A stretch of DNA of 45,587 bases from Brevirhabdus sp. (GTDB taxonomy: Bacteria > Pseudomonadota > Alphaproteobacteria > Rhodobacterales > Rhodobacteraceae), in NCBI GenBank assembly GCA_024637315.1, contig JAGXFH010000046.1, positions 1-45,587 on the forward strand, read 5' to 3'. Below the pieces are notes generated by a model, which did no database searches, had not been told where the DNA came from, and was given only the letters and a program-made list of their open reading frames with translations. Shown here piece after piece: positions 14,066 to 22,664 of this stretch (its first letter is position 1; each line of letters opens with the position of its first letter). Both the position numbers and the translations under genes were made by a program.

Positions 14066-14482
14066 CTATTTGACCAGGGCAGCCGGGGTGTGGCTGACCA
14101 GAGCGATGATCGGAAAGCAATCGAGCGGCTCTTCGTTCTGCGGCCGGCAGGCGTCAATGGCATGCAGCAGAACCTCCGAGATTGCGGTACATTCGGTCGA
14201 CGGGATTTCAAAGAGTTTCAAGGTCGTGCGGGCCACGGGCAGCGGGGCCGCATCGATTGTCAGCAACCGGTCGATCACGCCGGAGGTGTTGAGGATTGCC
14301 AGCGACATCTCGAATTCCTCGAAGGATTTGCCGGTCTCATTGCGAAAAAGGAAAAATGCGCGGCAATGTCCGGTATCGGTATTCTCGAATTTATTCAGCT
14401 CGATCGTCAGCTTGCCATCCTCTGCCAGCGCGGAGCCGGCACAGATGGTCGCGGCGCACAAGACTGCTTTTGATAACCTCAT
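14066..14482 (-). CDS. Small periplasmic hypothetical protein
   Basis: A 138-aa protein with a clear Sec signal peptide (cleavage likely after A-L-A, about residue 20). It has no proper lipobox: the cysteines in the signal are not preceded by a small residue in the lipoprotein pattern. The mature part, about 118 residues, is mostly beta with three Cys (in G-H-C-R, T-E-C-T, D-A-C-R) plus one in L-D-C-F, so disulfides are likely. I do not recognise the family. It is the first gene of the ExbB-ExbD-ExbD-TonB-like unit and divergent from tssA, so it probably serves that envelope complex. Confidence 0.82.
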   Translation of the reverse strand: MRLSKAVLCAATICAGSALAEDGKLTIELNKFENTDTGHCRAFFLFRNETGKSFEEFEMSLAILNTSGVIDRLLTIDAAPLPVARTTLKLFEIPSTECTAISEVLLHAIDACRPQNEEPLDCFPIIALVSHTPAALVK

Positions 14483-14678
14483 CTACCGCCCCCCCGACGA
14501 TGGTTTGTGACCGGCCAATGAAAGGTCAAGGCGCCCAATCGGTCAAGACTTGTTTGCGGATTTGCCGATCAGACAGGGTCAGGATTGTCGTACTGGCCTT
14601 AATGAATTTTTGTGATAGGCTGCCGTTAAGTAAAGTCAAGCACCGGAAACTGGTGGATTAATTCCCGATGGGGGCTGA
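14483..14678. promoter_or_regulatory. Divergent control region between the T6SS operon and the ExbBD unit
   Basis: The 196-bp gap between two divergent units must hold promoters for both. Direct repeats GGTCAAG lie at 14524-14530 and 14541-14547 (17 bp apart, start to start), and a related AGTCAAG at 14634-14640. They could be operator half-sites. A weak promoter-like pair TTGTGA, 15 bases, TAAAGT lies just upstream of tssA. I see no convincing sigma-54 element. Confidence 0.3.
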
Positions 14679-15701
14679 ATGGATCTAGAGGCACTTCTTC
14701 AGAGCCACGGCGATGAAAATCCAAGCGGTGAGGATCTGGTCTATGACCTCGCTTTCATGACCCTGGAACTGGCGGCGCAGCCGGGCGAGGAACGTCAGGC
14801 CGGGGACAAGATCATTGCGGCAGAAGATCCCGATTTCAAGGAAGTGACCGAGGCCGCATTGGCGGTGCTGGAACAAAGCCACGACCTGCGCGCAGGTGTG
14901 TTCCTGTCGATGTCCGAACTGCGCCTGCGCGGCTTTCCCGGATTTGCCGACGGCACGGCCTATCTTCGCGGCTGTCTGGAGCGTTACTGGGACACCTGCC
15001 ATCCTCAGCTTGACGCCGATGACGACAACGATCCGACCCAGAGGATCAACGTCATCCTGTCACTGGCCTCACCCGAAACGATCCTGCGCGGCATAAGGAT
15101 CACGCCTTTGACAGACAGCCGCACCTTCGGTCGGATCAGTCTGCGCGATATCGCGATCGCAGAGGGCGAGGCGACAGCCAGTGAAGAAGATGAAGCGGTT
15201 CCGGATTCCTCTTCGATCGGTGCGGCCTTTCAGGACACCGATCCCAAATTTCTCCAGGCGGCGTTGTCCGGTGTCCGGCAGTCGCTGGAAAACGTGCAGG
15301 CGATCAATGCCAGGTTCGATGAAATGCTTCCCGGCCGCGGGCCGGATCTCGATTCGCTGATGAAACTGCTTGGTCAGGTGATCGCGCGGCTGGAACCGGT
15401 GACATCTGGCGCGACCGAAGCGGCACAGGCGGCCGAGGTAGCCGCCGGAGCACCGGTTGCCGCGGCGGCGCCGGCGTCGGGCGGCGGCGGCGTTGGGGCG
15501 ATCAACTCGCCCAGTGATGTGCAGAATGCTCTCGACAGGATCATCGCGTATTACAAGCGCGCAGAGCCATCCAGCCCGGTGCCGATCTTGCTGACGCGTG
15601 CAAAGCGACTGGTCAGCGCGGATTTCCTGACGATTGTAAAGGATATGGCGCCGAATGGCGTCGAGAACGTCAACCTTATCGGCGGCCTCGCCGATGAATG
15701 A
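14679..15701 (+). CDS. tssA: T6SS baseplate/sheath-assembly protein TssA
   Basis: A 340-aa protein starting at ATG 14679 behind GGGGG. The N-terminal ImpA_N domain is clear: N-P-S-G-E-D-L-V-Y-D near residue 15, then an E-x-R-x-G pattern, L-R-G-F-P-G-F, and Y-W-D-x-x-H-P. TssA primes baseplate and tail assembly and coordinates tube and sheath growth. The middle (about 245-275) is an Ala/Gly-rich linker; the short C-terminal region (residues about 280-335, A-L-D-R-I-I-A-Y-Y-K-R) resembles the class of TssA with a small C-terminal helical domain. It is the first gene of the long plus-strand operon. Confidence 0.95.
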   Translation: MDLEALLQSHGDENPSGEDLVYDLAFMTLELAAQPGEERQAGDKIIAAEDPDFKEVTEAALAVLEQSHDLRAGVFLSMSELRLRGFPGFADGTAYLRGCLERYWDTCHPQLDADDDNDPTQRINVILSLASPETILRGIRITPLTDSRTFGRISLRDIAIAEGEATASEEDEAVPDSSSIGAAFQDTDPKFLQAALSGVRQSLENVQAINARFDEMLPGRGPDLDSLMKLLGQVIARLEPVTSGATEAAQAAEVAAGAPVAAAAPASGGGGVGAINSPSDVQNALDRIIAYYKRAEPSSPVPILLTRAKRLVSADFLTIVKDMAPNGVENVNLIGGLADE

Positions 15702-15762
15702 GAAGAAAATCGTGTCGCTAGGTCGCGAAGTGTCGGAAATCGTCGTCAAGGAGTAGCTACAG

Positions 15763-16290
15763 ATGGCAAAGAGTTCGCAGAAATTCATTGCGCGAAATCG
15801 CGCGCCACGGGTGCAGATCGAGTATGATGTGGAATTGTACGGTGCCGAGAAAAAGGTTCAGTTGCCTTTCGTGATGGGTGTGATGTCCGATCTTGCCGGC
15901 AAGTCGGAAGAGCCGCAGCCGTCGGTCGCGGACCGCAAGTTCATGGAAATCGACGTCGATAACTTCGACGAGCGGTTGAAGTCGATGAAACCGCGCGCTG
16001 CCTTTTCGGTGCCCAACACGCTGACCGGTGAAGGCAACATGGCGGTGGATATCACCTTCGAGTCGATGGACGATTTCAGCCCGGCGGCGATTGCGGCAAA
16101 GGTCGAGCCGCTCAAAAAGCTCCTCGAGGCCCGCACCCAGTTGTCGAATCTGATGACGTATATGGACGGCAAGACCGGTGCCGAGGAACTGATCGGCAAG
16201 GTGATACAGGATCCGGCTCTGCTGCAGACTCTCGCCGCGCAGCCGGCCCCGCCAGCCGAGGACAAGTCGAAGCAAGAGGATACGGAGTAA
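15763..16290 (+). CDS. tssB: T6SS contractile sheath small subunit TssB
   Basis: A 175-aa protein preceded by AAGGAG nine bases before the ATG. It matches TssB/VipA/ImpB throughout: R-A-P-R-V-Q-I-E-Y-D-V at 11-21, L-P-F-V-M-G-V-M-S-D-L near 32, F-x-E-I-D-V-D-N-F-D near 62, then M-A-V-D-I-T-F-E-S-M-D-D-F-S-P. It pairs with TssC to build the cytoplasmic sheath whose contraction drives the Hcp tube. Length is normal. The stop is 3 bp before tssC. Confidence 0.98.
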   Translation: MAKSSQKFIARNRAPRVQIEYDVELYGAEKKVQLPFVMGVMSDLAGKSEEPQPSVADRKFMEIDVDNFDERLKSMKPRAAFSVPNTLTGEGNMAVDITFESMDDFSPAAIAAKVEPLKKLLEARTQLSNLMTYMDGKTGAEELIGKVIQDPALLQTLAAQPAPPAEDKSKQEDTE

Positions 16291-16293
16291 GCA

Positions 16294-17787
16294 ATGGCCG
16301 AGACAGAAAAACAAGTCGCAGGCGAAGCTGGCCAAGCGGTTGCAGAGTCCTCTGATTTCGAGGCGCTGCTGCAAAAGGAGTTTCGCCCGAAATCCGAACA
16401 GGCGCGGACAGCCGTCGAACAGGCGGTGAAGACTCTGGCGCAACAGGCGCTGGAGAATACCGGCCTGGTTTCCGACGACGCCTTGCGCTCGATCGAGGGG
16501 ATCATCGCCGAAATCGACAAGAAGCTGACCGAACAGGTCAACCTGATCCTGCATCACGCCGATTTTCAGCAGATTGAAAGCGCCTGGCGCGGGCTGCATT
16601 ATCTGGTGAACAATACGGAATCGGACGAGATGCTGAAGGTCCGGGTCATGAATATCTCGAAGAAGGATATGCATAAGACCCTGCGGAAGTTCAAAGGCAC
16701 CGCCTGGGACCAGTCGCCGATCTTCAAGAAGATTTACGAAGAGGAATTCGGCCAGTTCGGCGGCGAGCCCTATGGAACGCTTGTGGCGGATTATCATTTC
16801 GACCATTCGCCGCCCGACGTGGAATTGCTGGGCGAGATGGCCAAGATCGCCGCCGCGGCCCATGCGCCGCTGATTGCCGGGGCGGATCCGGCGCTGTTCC
16901 AGATGGACAGCTGGTCCGAACTGGCCAATCCGCGGGATCTGACCAAGATCTTCCAGACGCCCGAATATGCCAGCTGGCGGTCGCTGCGCGACAGCGAGGA
17001 CAGCAAATATGTCGGGCTGGCGATGCCGCGATTCCTGGGCCGGCTGCCTTACGGGTCAAAGACCGACCCGGTCGAGGCCTTCGCCTTTGAGGAAGACACC
17101 GACGGCTCGGATGCCAACAAGTACAGCTGGGTGAACGCGGCTTATGGGATGGCTGTCAACATCAACAGATCCTTCAAGGAATATGGCTGGTGTTCGCGCA
17201 TTCGCGGCGTCGAATCCGGCGGCGCGATCGACAACCTGCCGTCGCATACCTTCCCGACCGACGATGGTGGGATCGATCAGAAATGCCCGACGGAAATCGC
17301 GATTTCCGACCGGCGCGAAGCCGAACTGGCCAAGAACGGCATGATGCCGCTGATCCACCGCAAAAACTCTGACATTGCGGCTTTCATCGGCGCGCAATCG
17401 CTGCACAAACCGGCGGAATATTCCGACCCGGATGCAACTTCGAACGCCAATCTGGCCGCGCGTTTGCCCTATCTCTTCGCGACATGCCGTTTCGCCCACT
17501 ACCTGAAATGCATCGTTCGTGATAAAGTCGGCTCTTACAAGAGCCGTGAAGAGATGCAGATTTGGCTGCAGGAATGGATTAACAACTACGTTGATTTCAA
17601 CTCTGAGACATCCCCAGAAGCCGTAAAAGCACGCCAGCCACTGGCGGCCGCGGAAGTGGTGGTGGAGGAAGTCGAAGGAAACCCAGGATATTACTCGTCG
17701 AAGTTCTTCCTTCGACCCCACTACCAGCTGGAAGGGCTTTCAGTCTCTTTGCGGCTGGTCTCCAAACTGCCCGCAGAGAAGGGCTGA
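16294..17787 (+). CDS. tssC: T6SS contractile sheath large subunit TssC
   Basis: A 497-aa protein of the usual TssC/VipB/ImpC length, with the family landmarks: N-L-I-L-H-H-A-D-F-Q-Q-I-E-S-A-W-R-G-L-H near 82-101, D-Y-x-F-D-H-S-P-P-D near 170, R-F-L-G-R-L-P-Y-G near 246, and the C-terminal K-F-F-L-R-P-H-Y-Q-L-E-G region. It interlocks with TssB in the sheath. GGAG overlapping the tssB stop serves as ribosome site. A second, divergent TssC-like protein, fused to a TssB-like domain, is coded at 26270-28039. Confidence 0.98.
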   Translation: MAETEKQVAGEAGQAVAESSDFEALLQKEFRPKSEQARTAVEQAVKTLAQQALENTGLVSDDALRSIEGIIAEIDKKLTEQVNLILHHADFQQIESAWRGLHYLVNNTESDEMLKVRVMNISKKDMHKTLRKFKGTAWDQSPIFKKIYEEEFGQFGGEPYGTLVADYHFDHSPPDVELLGEMAKIAAAAHAPLIAGADPALFQMDSWSELANPRDLTKIFQTPEYASWRSLRDSEDSKYVGLAMPRFLGRLPYGSKTDPVEAFAFEEDTDGSDANKYSWVNAAYGMAVNINRSFKEYGWCSRIRGVESGGAIDNLPSHTFPTDDGGIDQKCPTEIAISDRREAELAKNGMMPLIHRKNSDIAAFIGAQSLHKPAEYSDPDATSNANLAARLPYLFATCRFAHYLKCIVRDKVGSYKSREEMQIWLQEWINNYVDFNSETSPEAVKARQPLAAAEVVVEEVEGNPGYYSSKFFLRPHYQLEGLSVSLRLVSKLPAEKG

Positions 17788-17849
17788 ACCACGCGCAAAA
17801 TTCATCTGTCGCGCACCAACAGCTGGAATTGTAGAAAGGAACGACGCTA

Positions 17850-18368
17850 ATGGCATTTGACGCATTCATGTACTTTCCCGGAGCGAAGATCGAAGGGGAA
17901 ACGCAAGACGAGACTATGAAGGCCGAGAAGGCGACGGAAATACTGAGTTTCGAGATCGGCGCCGAGAACAACATCAATATCGGATCGATTTCCGGCGGTG
18001 GCGGTGCCGGCAAGGCGACGTTCAAGGAGTTGACGATTACTAAGAAGACCGACACGGCTTCAGCCGAGCTTTTTGCCAAGCTTTGTGAGGGCAAGCATTT
18101 CGACGACATGATCATCGAGTTGCGACGGTCGGGCGGCATGGCCGGCAAGTCGGGCGACGGGTTCCTGAAATGGGAATTCAAGCTTGTGATGCTGCAGGAT
18201 ATCAGCTGGTCCGGTGCGGACGGAGATGATGTCTGCGAAGAGACCATCGTGATCCAGTATGGCGCGATGAAGGTCAGTTATCGCAAGCAAAAGCAGGACG
18301 GCTCGATGGAGCAGCCGAAGACGGCGGAGTGGAGCCGCGTCAAGAACCAGGCGAACCTGGCCGTCTGA
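17850..18368 (+). CDS. hcp: T6SS inner-tube protein Hcp (TssD)
   Basis: A 172-aa protein of the Hcp1 family: M-A-F-D-A-F-M-Y-F at the start, I-x-G-E-T-Q-D around residue 15, the K-A-T-F-K-E-L-T-I-T-K strand near 51, and W-E-F-K-L-V-M-L near 109. Hexameric rings of Hcp stack into the tube and carry small effectors. A good AAAGGA site lies 9 bp upstream of the ATG. The 62-bp gap from tssC and the hairpin after the stop suggest its expression may be set apart from its neighbours. Confidence 0.97.
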   Translation: MAFDAFMYFPGAKIEGETQDETMKAEKATEILSFEIGAENNINIGSISGGGGAGKATFKELTITKKTDTASAELFAKLCEGKHFDDMIIELRRSGGMAGKSGDGFLKWEFKLVMLQDISWSGADGDDVCEETIVIQYGAMKVSYRKQKQDGSMEQPKTAEWSRVKNQANLAV

Positions 18369-18393
18369 ACATCCTGTCGCTTCTCCCAAGATT

Positions 18394-18426
18394 GGCTGTG
18401 GTGGGATTTGCAACCCCAGCACAGCC
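18394..18426 (+). terminator. Hairpin just after hcp (attenuator or mRNA-stabilising stem)
   Basis: GGCTGTG at 18394-18400 pairs with CACAGCC at 18420-18426. After one G-G mismatch, TGGG at 18402-18405 pairs with CCCA at 18415-18418, leaving a 9-base loop. No T-run follows, so it is not a classic terminator. It lies 26 bp after the hcp stop and before tagJ, where partial termination or 3' protection would let Hcp be made in excess. Confidence 0.5.
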
Positions 18427-18451
18427 TGCTGCGATTGTGCGGAGGCTATAG

Positions 18452-19249
18452 ATGCAGGCAGAAGAACTTCTTGAATCCGGGGATCTGGATGGCGTTCTTT
18501 CGGCATTGCAGGATGCGGTCAGGGCGGATGCGGCCAATTCCAAACTGCGCATCTTCCTGTTCCAGTTGCTCTGTGTGCAGGGCAACTGGAAACGTGCGAT
18601 CACGCAATTGAAGTTGTGCGCGGAGATGGATCCGCAAGCGGTCCCAATGGCGCAGGCCTACCGCGAAGGCATCGTCTGCGAGGTTTACCGCGAAAAGGTC
18701 TTCGCGGGTGAGAAAGAGCCTCTGGTGTTCGGCGAGCCGCAGGAATGGATCGCGCTGATGATCGAGGCGCTGAAAGCTTTGGCGGCCGGGCAGGCCGATA
18801 GGGCGGCGGACCTGCGGGCGCGCGCGTTCGAGGCGGCGCCAGCGGTCTCGGGTACGCTGAACGACGAGGCATTCGAGTGGATCGCCGATGCCGACATGCG
18901 TCTTGGCCCTCTTCTGGAGGTCGTGGTGAACGGGCGGTATTTCTGGATGCCGTTCGATGCGATCTCGTCGGTGGCTTTCGAAGATCCGGCTGATTTGCGT
19001 GATCTTGTCTGGACCCCGGCGACGCTGACGCTGGCAAATGGCGGCGAGGTCGTGGGTCTGATCCCGACGCGTTACGCGGGCACAGCAGAGCGCGGCGACG
19101 CGGCGGAAAAGCTTGCGCGCTCGACGACCTGGACCGATGCCGGGGCAGAGACCTTTGTGGGGCTTGGGCAGCGCCTTTTTACCACCGATCAGGGTGACAC
19201 CGCGCTGATGGATGTACGTACGCTGACATTGGGGCCGCGCAATGTCTGA
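18452..19249 (+). CDS. tagJ: T6SS accessory protein TagJ (ImpE family)
   Basis: A 265-aa protein with GGAGG six bases before the ATG. The N-terminal half is a tetratricopeptide-like ImpE region (A-E-E-L-L-E-S-G-D-L-D-G, then L-R-x-F-L-F-Q-L-L-C-V-Q-G-N-W near 35-50). The C-terminal half has L-G-P-L-L-E-V-V-V-N-G-R-Y-F-W-M-P-F and R-Y-A-G-T, both typical of ImpE. TagJ binds the TssB N-terminus in systems of this class and may tune sheath or ClpV action. Its end overlaps tssE by 8 bp. Confidence 0.95.
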   Translation: MQAEELLESGDLDGVLSALQDAVRADAANSKLRIFLFQLLCVQGNWKRAITQLKLCAEMDPQAVPMAQAYREGIVCEVYREKVFAGEKEPLVFGEPQEWIALMIEALKALAAGQADRAADLRARAFEAAPAVSGTLNDEAFEWIADADMRLGPLLEVVVNGRYFWMPFDAISSVAFEDPADLRDLVWTPATLTLANGGEVVGLIPTRYAGTAERGDAAEKLARSTTWTDAGAETFVGLGQRLFTTDQGDTALMDVRTLTLGPRNV

Positions 19250-19742
19250 GATGGCCATCTCCGAAAGATTGCAGCCGTCATTGCTGGATCGTCTGACCGA
19301 TGCCAACCCGCAGGCCAAGACCGAGGGACGTGAGGCGCGGGTCATTGATCTGCGCGAATTGCGCCTGATCATCGAACGCGATCTTTCGTGGCTTCTGAAC
19401 ACCAGCAATAATGCCACGCTGATCGACCCGGACCGATTTCCCAACGTTCATGATTCCGTGCTGAACTTTGGCGTGCGCGAGGTTGCGGGCGACTATTCGA
19501 CGCTGGACCGGGCCGAACTGATCCGCAAATCCATTCACCGCGCGATCGACCGGTTCGAACCCCGCATCCGCAAGGGCTCGATCGACGTCGAACTGCGCGC
19601 CGGCACTGACAATAATCGCGAAACGATCATCACCTTCGATATTCGCGCCGATATGTGGGCCCAGCCGCTGCCGCTGGAACTGTATCTGCGCTCCGAGGTG
19701 GATATCACCACCGGTGAGTTGAAGCTGGAAAGGGTGCTCTGA
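19242..19742 (+). CDS. tssE: T6SS baseplate protein TssE (gp25-like)
   Basis: A 166-aa gp25-like baseplate wedge protein. Landmarks are L-L-D-R-L-T-D near 16, D-L-S-W-L-L-N-T near 48, S-V-L-N-F-G-V near 71-77 and E-P-R-I centred near 105. The C-terminal E-L-Y-L-R-S-E-V-D strand is also typical. TssE contacts the sheath and the TssF/TssG wedge. ATG 19242 overlaps tagJ; ATG 19251 is a possible alternative. Confidence 0.96.
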   Translation: MSEMAISERLQPSLLDRLTDANPQAKTEGREARVIDLRELRLIIERDLSWLLNTSNNATLIDPDRFPNVHDSVLNFGVREVAGDYSTLDRAELIRKSIHRAIDRFEPRIRKGSIDVELRAGTDNNRETIITFDIRADMWAQPLPLELYLRSEVDITTGELKLERVL

Positions 19743-19748
19743 CGCGTC

Positions 19749-21623
19749 ATGGATACCAGGCTGCTGAAACATTACGAAGGCGAACTGGCATTCCTGCGCG
19801 ACATGGGGGGCGAGTTTGCCGAAGCCTATCCGAAGATAGCTTCGCGTCTGGGAATGGACGGCGTCGAGGTGCACGACCCGTATGTCGAGCGGTTGCTGGA
19901 AGGCGTCGCCTTCCTCTCGGCACGTGTCCAGTTGGAACTGGAGATGCAGTTTCCGGCGCTGACCAGCCACCTGCTGGAGATTGTCTATCCGCATTACCTG
20001 GCGCCGACCCCGTCGATGATGGTGGCGGCGTTCGAGCCTGACATGCAGAACGCGGCGCTGGTCGACGGATATGTGGTGCCGCGCAACACCGTGCTGCGCA
20101 GCAAGCTGGCTGATGATGACAAGACGCCATGCACGTTTCGCACCGCCCATCCGGTCACCATGTGGCCGATCAAGATATCTGAGGCGGAATATATCGACGG
20201 CCGCGGCGCGTTGACGGCGGCCGGCATCGGCCGCGAGGTCGAGGCCCGCGCCGGCATCAGGCTGCGGCTGGAACGCCACGGCGGGCAGCCGATCGCGGAT
20301 CTGGCGCTGGATGATCTGACACTGTTTCTGGATGCGCAGGAAGGCCAGAACTGGACACTGCACGAAATGCTATGCACCCAGGTGACGGGCCTCGTCGGCC
20401 GGTCCACCGACCGGCGCTCGGACTGGTCTGTGCACCTGCCGAATGGCGGTGTGTTTCCGCGCGGCTTTTCGCGGGACGAGGCGCTTTTGCCGACGCCGCG
20501 CCGGTCGTTCGACGGCTACCGGCTGCTGCAGGAATATTTCGCGATGCCCGAGCGGTTTCACTTCGTCGAACTGCGCGGACTGTCACTTGCGGCAGGGCGC
20601 GCCAAGGGCGCGGATGTGGATATCTACATCCTGCTCAGGGACGGCAATTCCGATATCGCGCAGGGCATCACGCCGGCGGCCTTCACGCTCAACGCGACCC
20701 CGGCGGTGAACCTGTTTCCAAAACGCTGTGACCGGGTGCACATCTCGACCAGCGATGTCGAGCAGCATGTCGTGGCCGACCGGACGGCACCGCTCGATTT
20801 CGAGATCTACTCGCTGGAATCCGTGACCGGGATCAGCGCCGAAGGTGAGGACGATGTGCCGTTCCGGGCGTTCTATTCGGCAACCGATTTCACCGCCGCC
20901 GGAGAGCGCCATCCCGCCTATTACACGCAACACCGAACGATGCGGCAACGCACCGAGAAAGAGCGGCTGAAGGGCGTGCGGACCTCTTATCTCGGCTCTG
21001 AACTTTACGTGTCGCTGGTTGATCCGACGCAGGCCCCTTACGGCACCGATCTGGGACAGTTGGCGATTTCCGCGATGGTCACCAATCGCGATCTGCCGTT
21101 ATTGCTGGCGACCGGGGCCAAGGATGTGTTTCATCTGCCTGATGGCGGTCCTGTCGCGCATATCACGACACCGGTCAGCCCGACCCGCCCGCGTCCCACG
21201 CTGTCGCAGGGCGACACGGCCTGGCGCCTGATCAGCCATCTGAGCCTGAATTACCTGTCGGTCGTTCAATCCGAGAATGGCGGCGCAGAGGCGCTGCGCG
21301 AATTGATCGGGATCTACGCGCCAGCGGGCGACCGGGTGATCGAGAAACAGATGGAGGGCATAGTCGGCGTCTCGAGCCGGCCGATCGTTCGGCGGATGGC
21401 CGACGAGGTGCTGTCGACGGCGGTGCGCGGGCTAGAGATCAAGCTGACCTTCGACGAGAGCTTTTTCGAAGGCACCAGCGTCTACCTGCTGGGGTCCGTT
21501 CTTGAACAGTTCTTCCGCAAGTACGTCTCGATCAACAGTTTTACGGAAACGGTGCTTGTCACCCAACAGCGCGGAGAAATTGCAAGATGGCGTCCGAAGA
21601 TCGGTCTGGGCCGGGTCATCTGA
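19749..21623 (+). CDS. tssF: T6SS baseplate protein TssF
   Basis: A 624-aa protein, full length for TssF/ImpG/VasA. The N-terminus L-L-K-H-Y-E-G-E-L-A-F-L-R-D-M-G-G-E-F-A is diagnostic, followed by D-P-Y-V-E-R-L-L-E-G-V-A-F-L and F-P-A-L-T-S-H-L-L-E-I-V-Y-P-H-Y. With TssG it forms the baseplate wedge. The gene lies 6 bp after tssE and overlaps the start of tssG by 37 bp, a tight translational coupling that fits the fixed TssF:TssG ratio. Confidence 0.97.
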   Translation: MDTRLLKHYEGELAFLRDMGGEFAEAYPKIASRLGMDGVEVHDPYVERLLEGVAFLSARVQLELEMQFPALTSHLLEIVYPHYLAPTPSMMVAAFEPDMQNAALVDGYVVPRNTVLRSKLADDDKTPCTFRTAHPVTMWPIKISEAEYIDGRGALTAAGIGREVEARAGIRLRLERHGGQPIADLALDDLTLFLDAQEGQNWTLHEMLCTQVTGLVGRSTDRRSDWSVHLPNGGVFPRGFSRDEALLPTPRRSFDGYRLLQEYFAMPERFHFVELRGLSLAAGRAKGADVDIYILLRDGNSDIAQGITPAAFTLNATPAVNLFPKRCDRVHISTSDVEQHVVADRTAPLDFEIYSLESVTGISAEGEDDVPFRAFYSATDFTAAGERHPAYYTQHRTMRQRTEKERLKGVRTSYLGSELYVSLVDPTQAPYGTDLGQLAISAMVTNRDLPLLLATGAKDVFHLPDGGPVAHITTPVSPTRPRPTLSQGDTAWRLISHLSLNYLSVVQSENGGAEALRELIGIYAPAGDRVIEKQMEGIVGVSSRPIVRRMADEVLSTAVRGLEIKLTFDESFFEGTSVYLLGSVLEQFFRKYVSINSFTETVLVTQQRGEIARWRPKIGLGRVI

Positions 21624-22648
21624 CGCATTTCGCGCAGCTGTCCCGCTCTCCTGAGAAACATCACATCTTTCACGCGCTTCGCATCATAGAGGCGACCTAC
21701 AAGGATGCACCGCGTCTGGGCGAAAGCCGCCGCCCGCGCCAAGACAAGGTGCGGCTGGGTCAGGAAGCCGAATTGTCCTTTCCACCCTCGACGATCCGCA
21801 GCTTCCAGGAAGGCAAGGATGGCGGGCCGGCGCGTCTGATCAACCGGTTCTTCGGGCTTTTCGGTCCGCATGGTCCTCTGCCGCTGCACCTGACGGAATA
21901 TGCACGCGACCGGCAACGCAACTACCGCGACCACACATTCGTGGCCTTTGCGAACATGTTGACGCATCGCTTGATGTCGCTCCTCTACAGGGCCTGGTCA
22001 TCGGGTCAGCCCGCGCCAAGCTTTGATCGCGGTGACAATGATCCCGTCGAGCGCAAGGTCGCGGCGATTGCCGGTTATCACGGCACCAACCTGCGCCAGC
22101 GCGACGAGTTTCCCGATGTCGCCAAGCGGCATTTCGCCGGGCTCTTGTCGCAGGGGCCGAAGAATGCCGAGGGCCTGGTTTCGATCCTGTCGGCGTTTTT
22201 CGATGCCAAGGTGGAGGTCGAGGAGTTCGTCGGAACCTGGCTCGAACTGGAACCCGAGGATCGCTGGGCGCTCGGCAGCAAGAGCGGGCTGGGACAAGAG
22301 ACCTCTATCGGCAGCCAGGTCTGGACTCGCGGCGCAAAATTTCGATTGCGGATCGGCCCGCTCAGCCTTGAGGAATACAAACGCCTTCTGCCCGGCACGC
22401 CGTCGCAGCGCCGGCTTGCGGCGATCGTGCGGTCCTATGTCGGACCGGCGCTTGACTGGGATGTTAACCTGGTCCTGAAGGCAGACGAAGTGCCGCCGTC
22501 GGTGATCGGTGAATCGACGCAACTGGGCCATGTCAGCTGGATGGACCGGGGCACGAGCACGGAAGATGCGGATGATCTCTACCTGGAAGCCGCAATGATG
22601 GATTTCACGCCGGCCCACGCACCGGATGCTGTTGCGGGACAAGGATGA
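21587..22648 (+). CDS. tssG: T6SS baseplate protein TssG
   Basis: A 353-aa TssG/ImpH/VasB protein. Diagnostic parts are F-H-A-L-R-I-I-E-A near 25, the L-S-F-P-P-S-T-I-R stretch near 64, N-R-F-F-G-L-F-G-P-H-G-P-L-P-L-H-L-T-E-Y near 85-104 and F-G-x-L-S x-R-R-like conserved loops later. It completes the TssF/TssG wedge that docks to TssE and TssK. The start at ATG 21587 lies inside tssF. Confidence 0.96.
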   Translation: MASEDRSGPGHLTHFAQLSRSPEKHHIFHALRIIEATYKDAPRLGESRRPRQDKVRLGQEAELSFPPSTIRSFQEGKDGGPARLINRFFGLFGPHGPLPLHLTEYARDRQRNYRDHTFVAFANMLTHRLMSLLYRAWSSGQPAPSFDRGDNDPVERKVAAIAGYHGTNLRQRDEFPDVAKRHFAGLLSQGPKNAEGLVSILSAFFDAKVEVEEFVGTWLELEPEDRWALGSKSGLGQETSIGSQVWTRGAKFRLRIGPLSLEEYKRLLPGTPSQRRLAAIVRSYVGPALDWDVNLVLKADEVPPSVIGESTQLGHVSWMDRGTSTEDADDLYLEAAMMDFTPAHAPDAVAGQG

Positions 22649-22664
22649 AGGAAGGACCACGAAG

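Noticed and set aside
14066-14482. 138-aa exported protein as a TssJ lipoprotein
   Set aside because: No lipobox: no small residue precedes a Cys in the signal peptide, and cleavage after A-L-A fits signal peptidase I.
14586-14625. Possible sigma-54 promoter (TGGCC...TTTTTG) before tssA
   Set aside because: The bases at the -12 position relative to the GG are TT, not GC, so the spacing and core do not fit.
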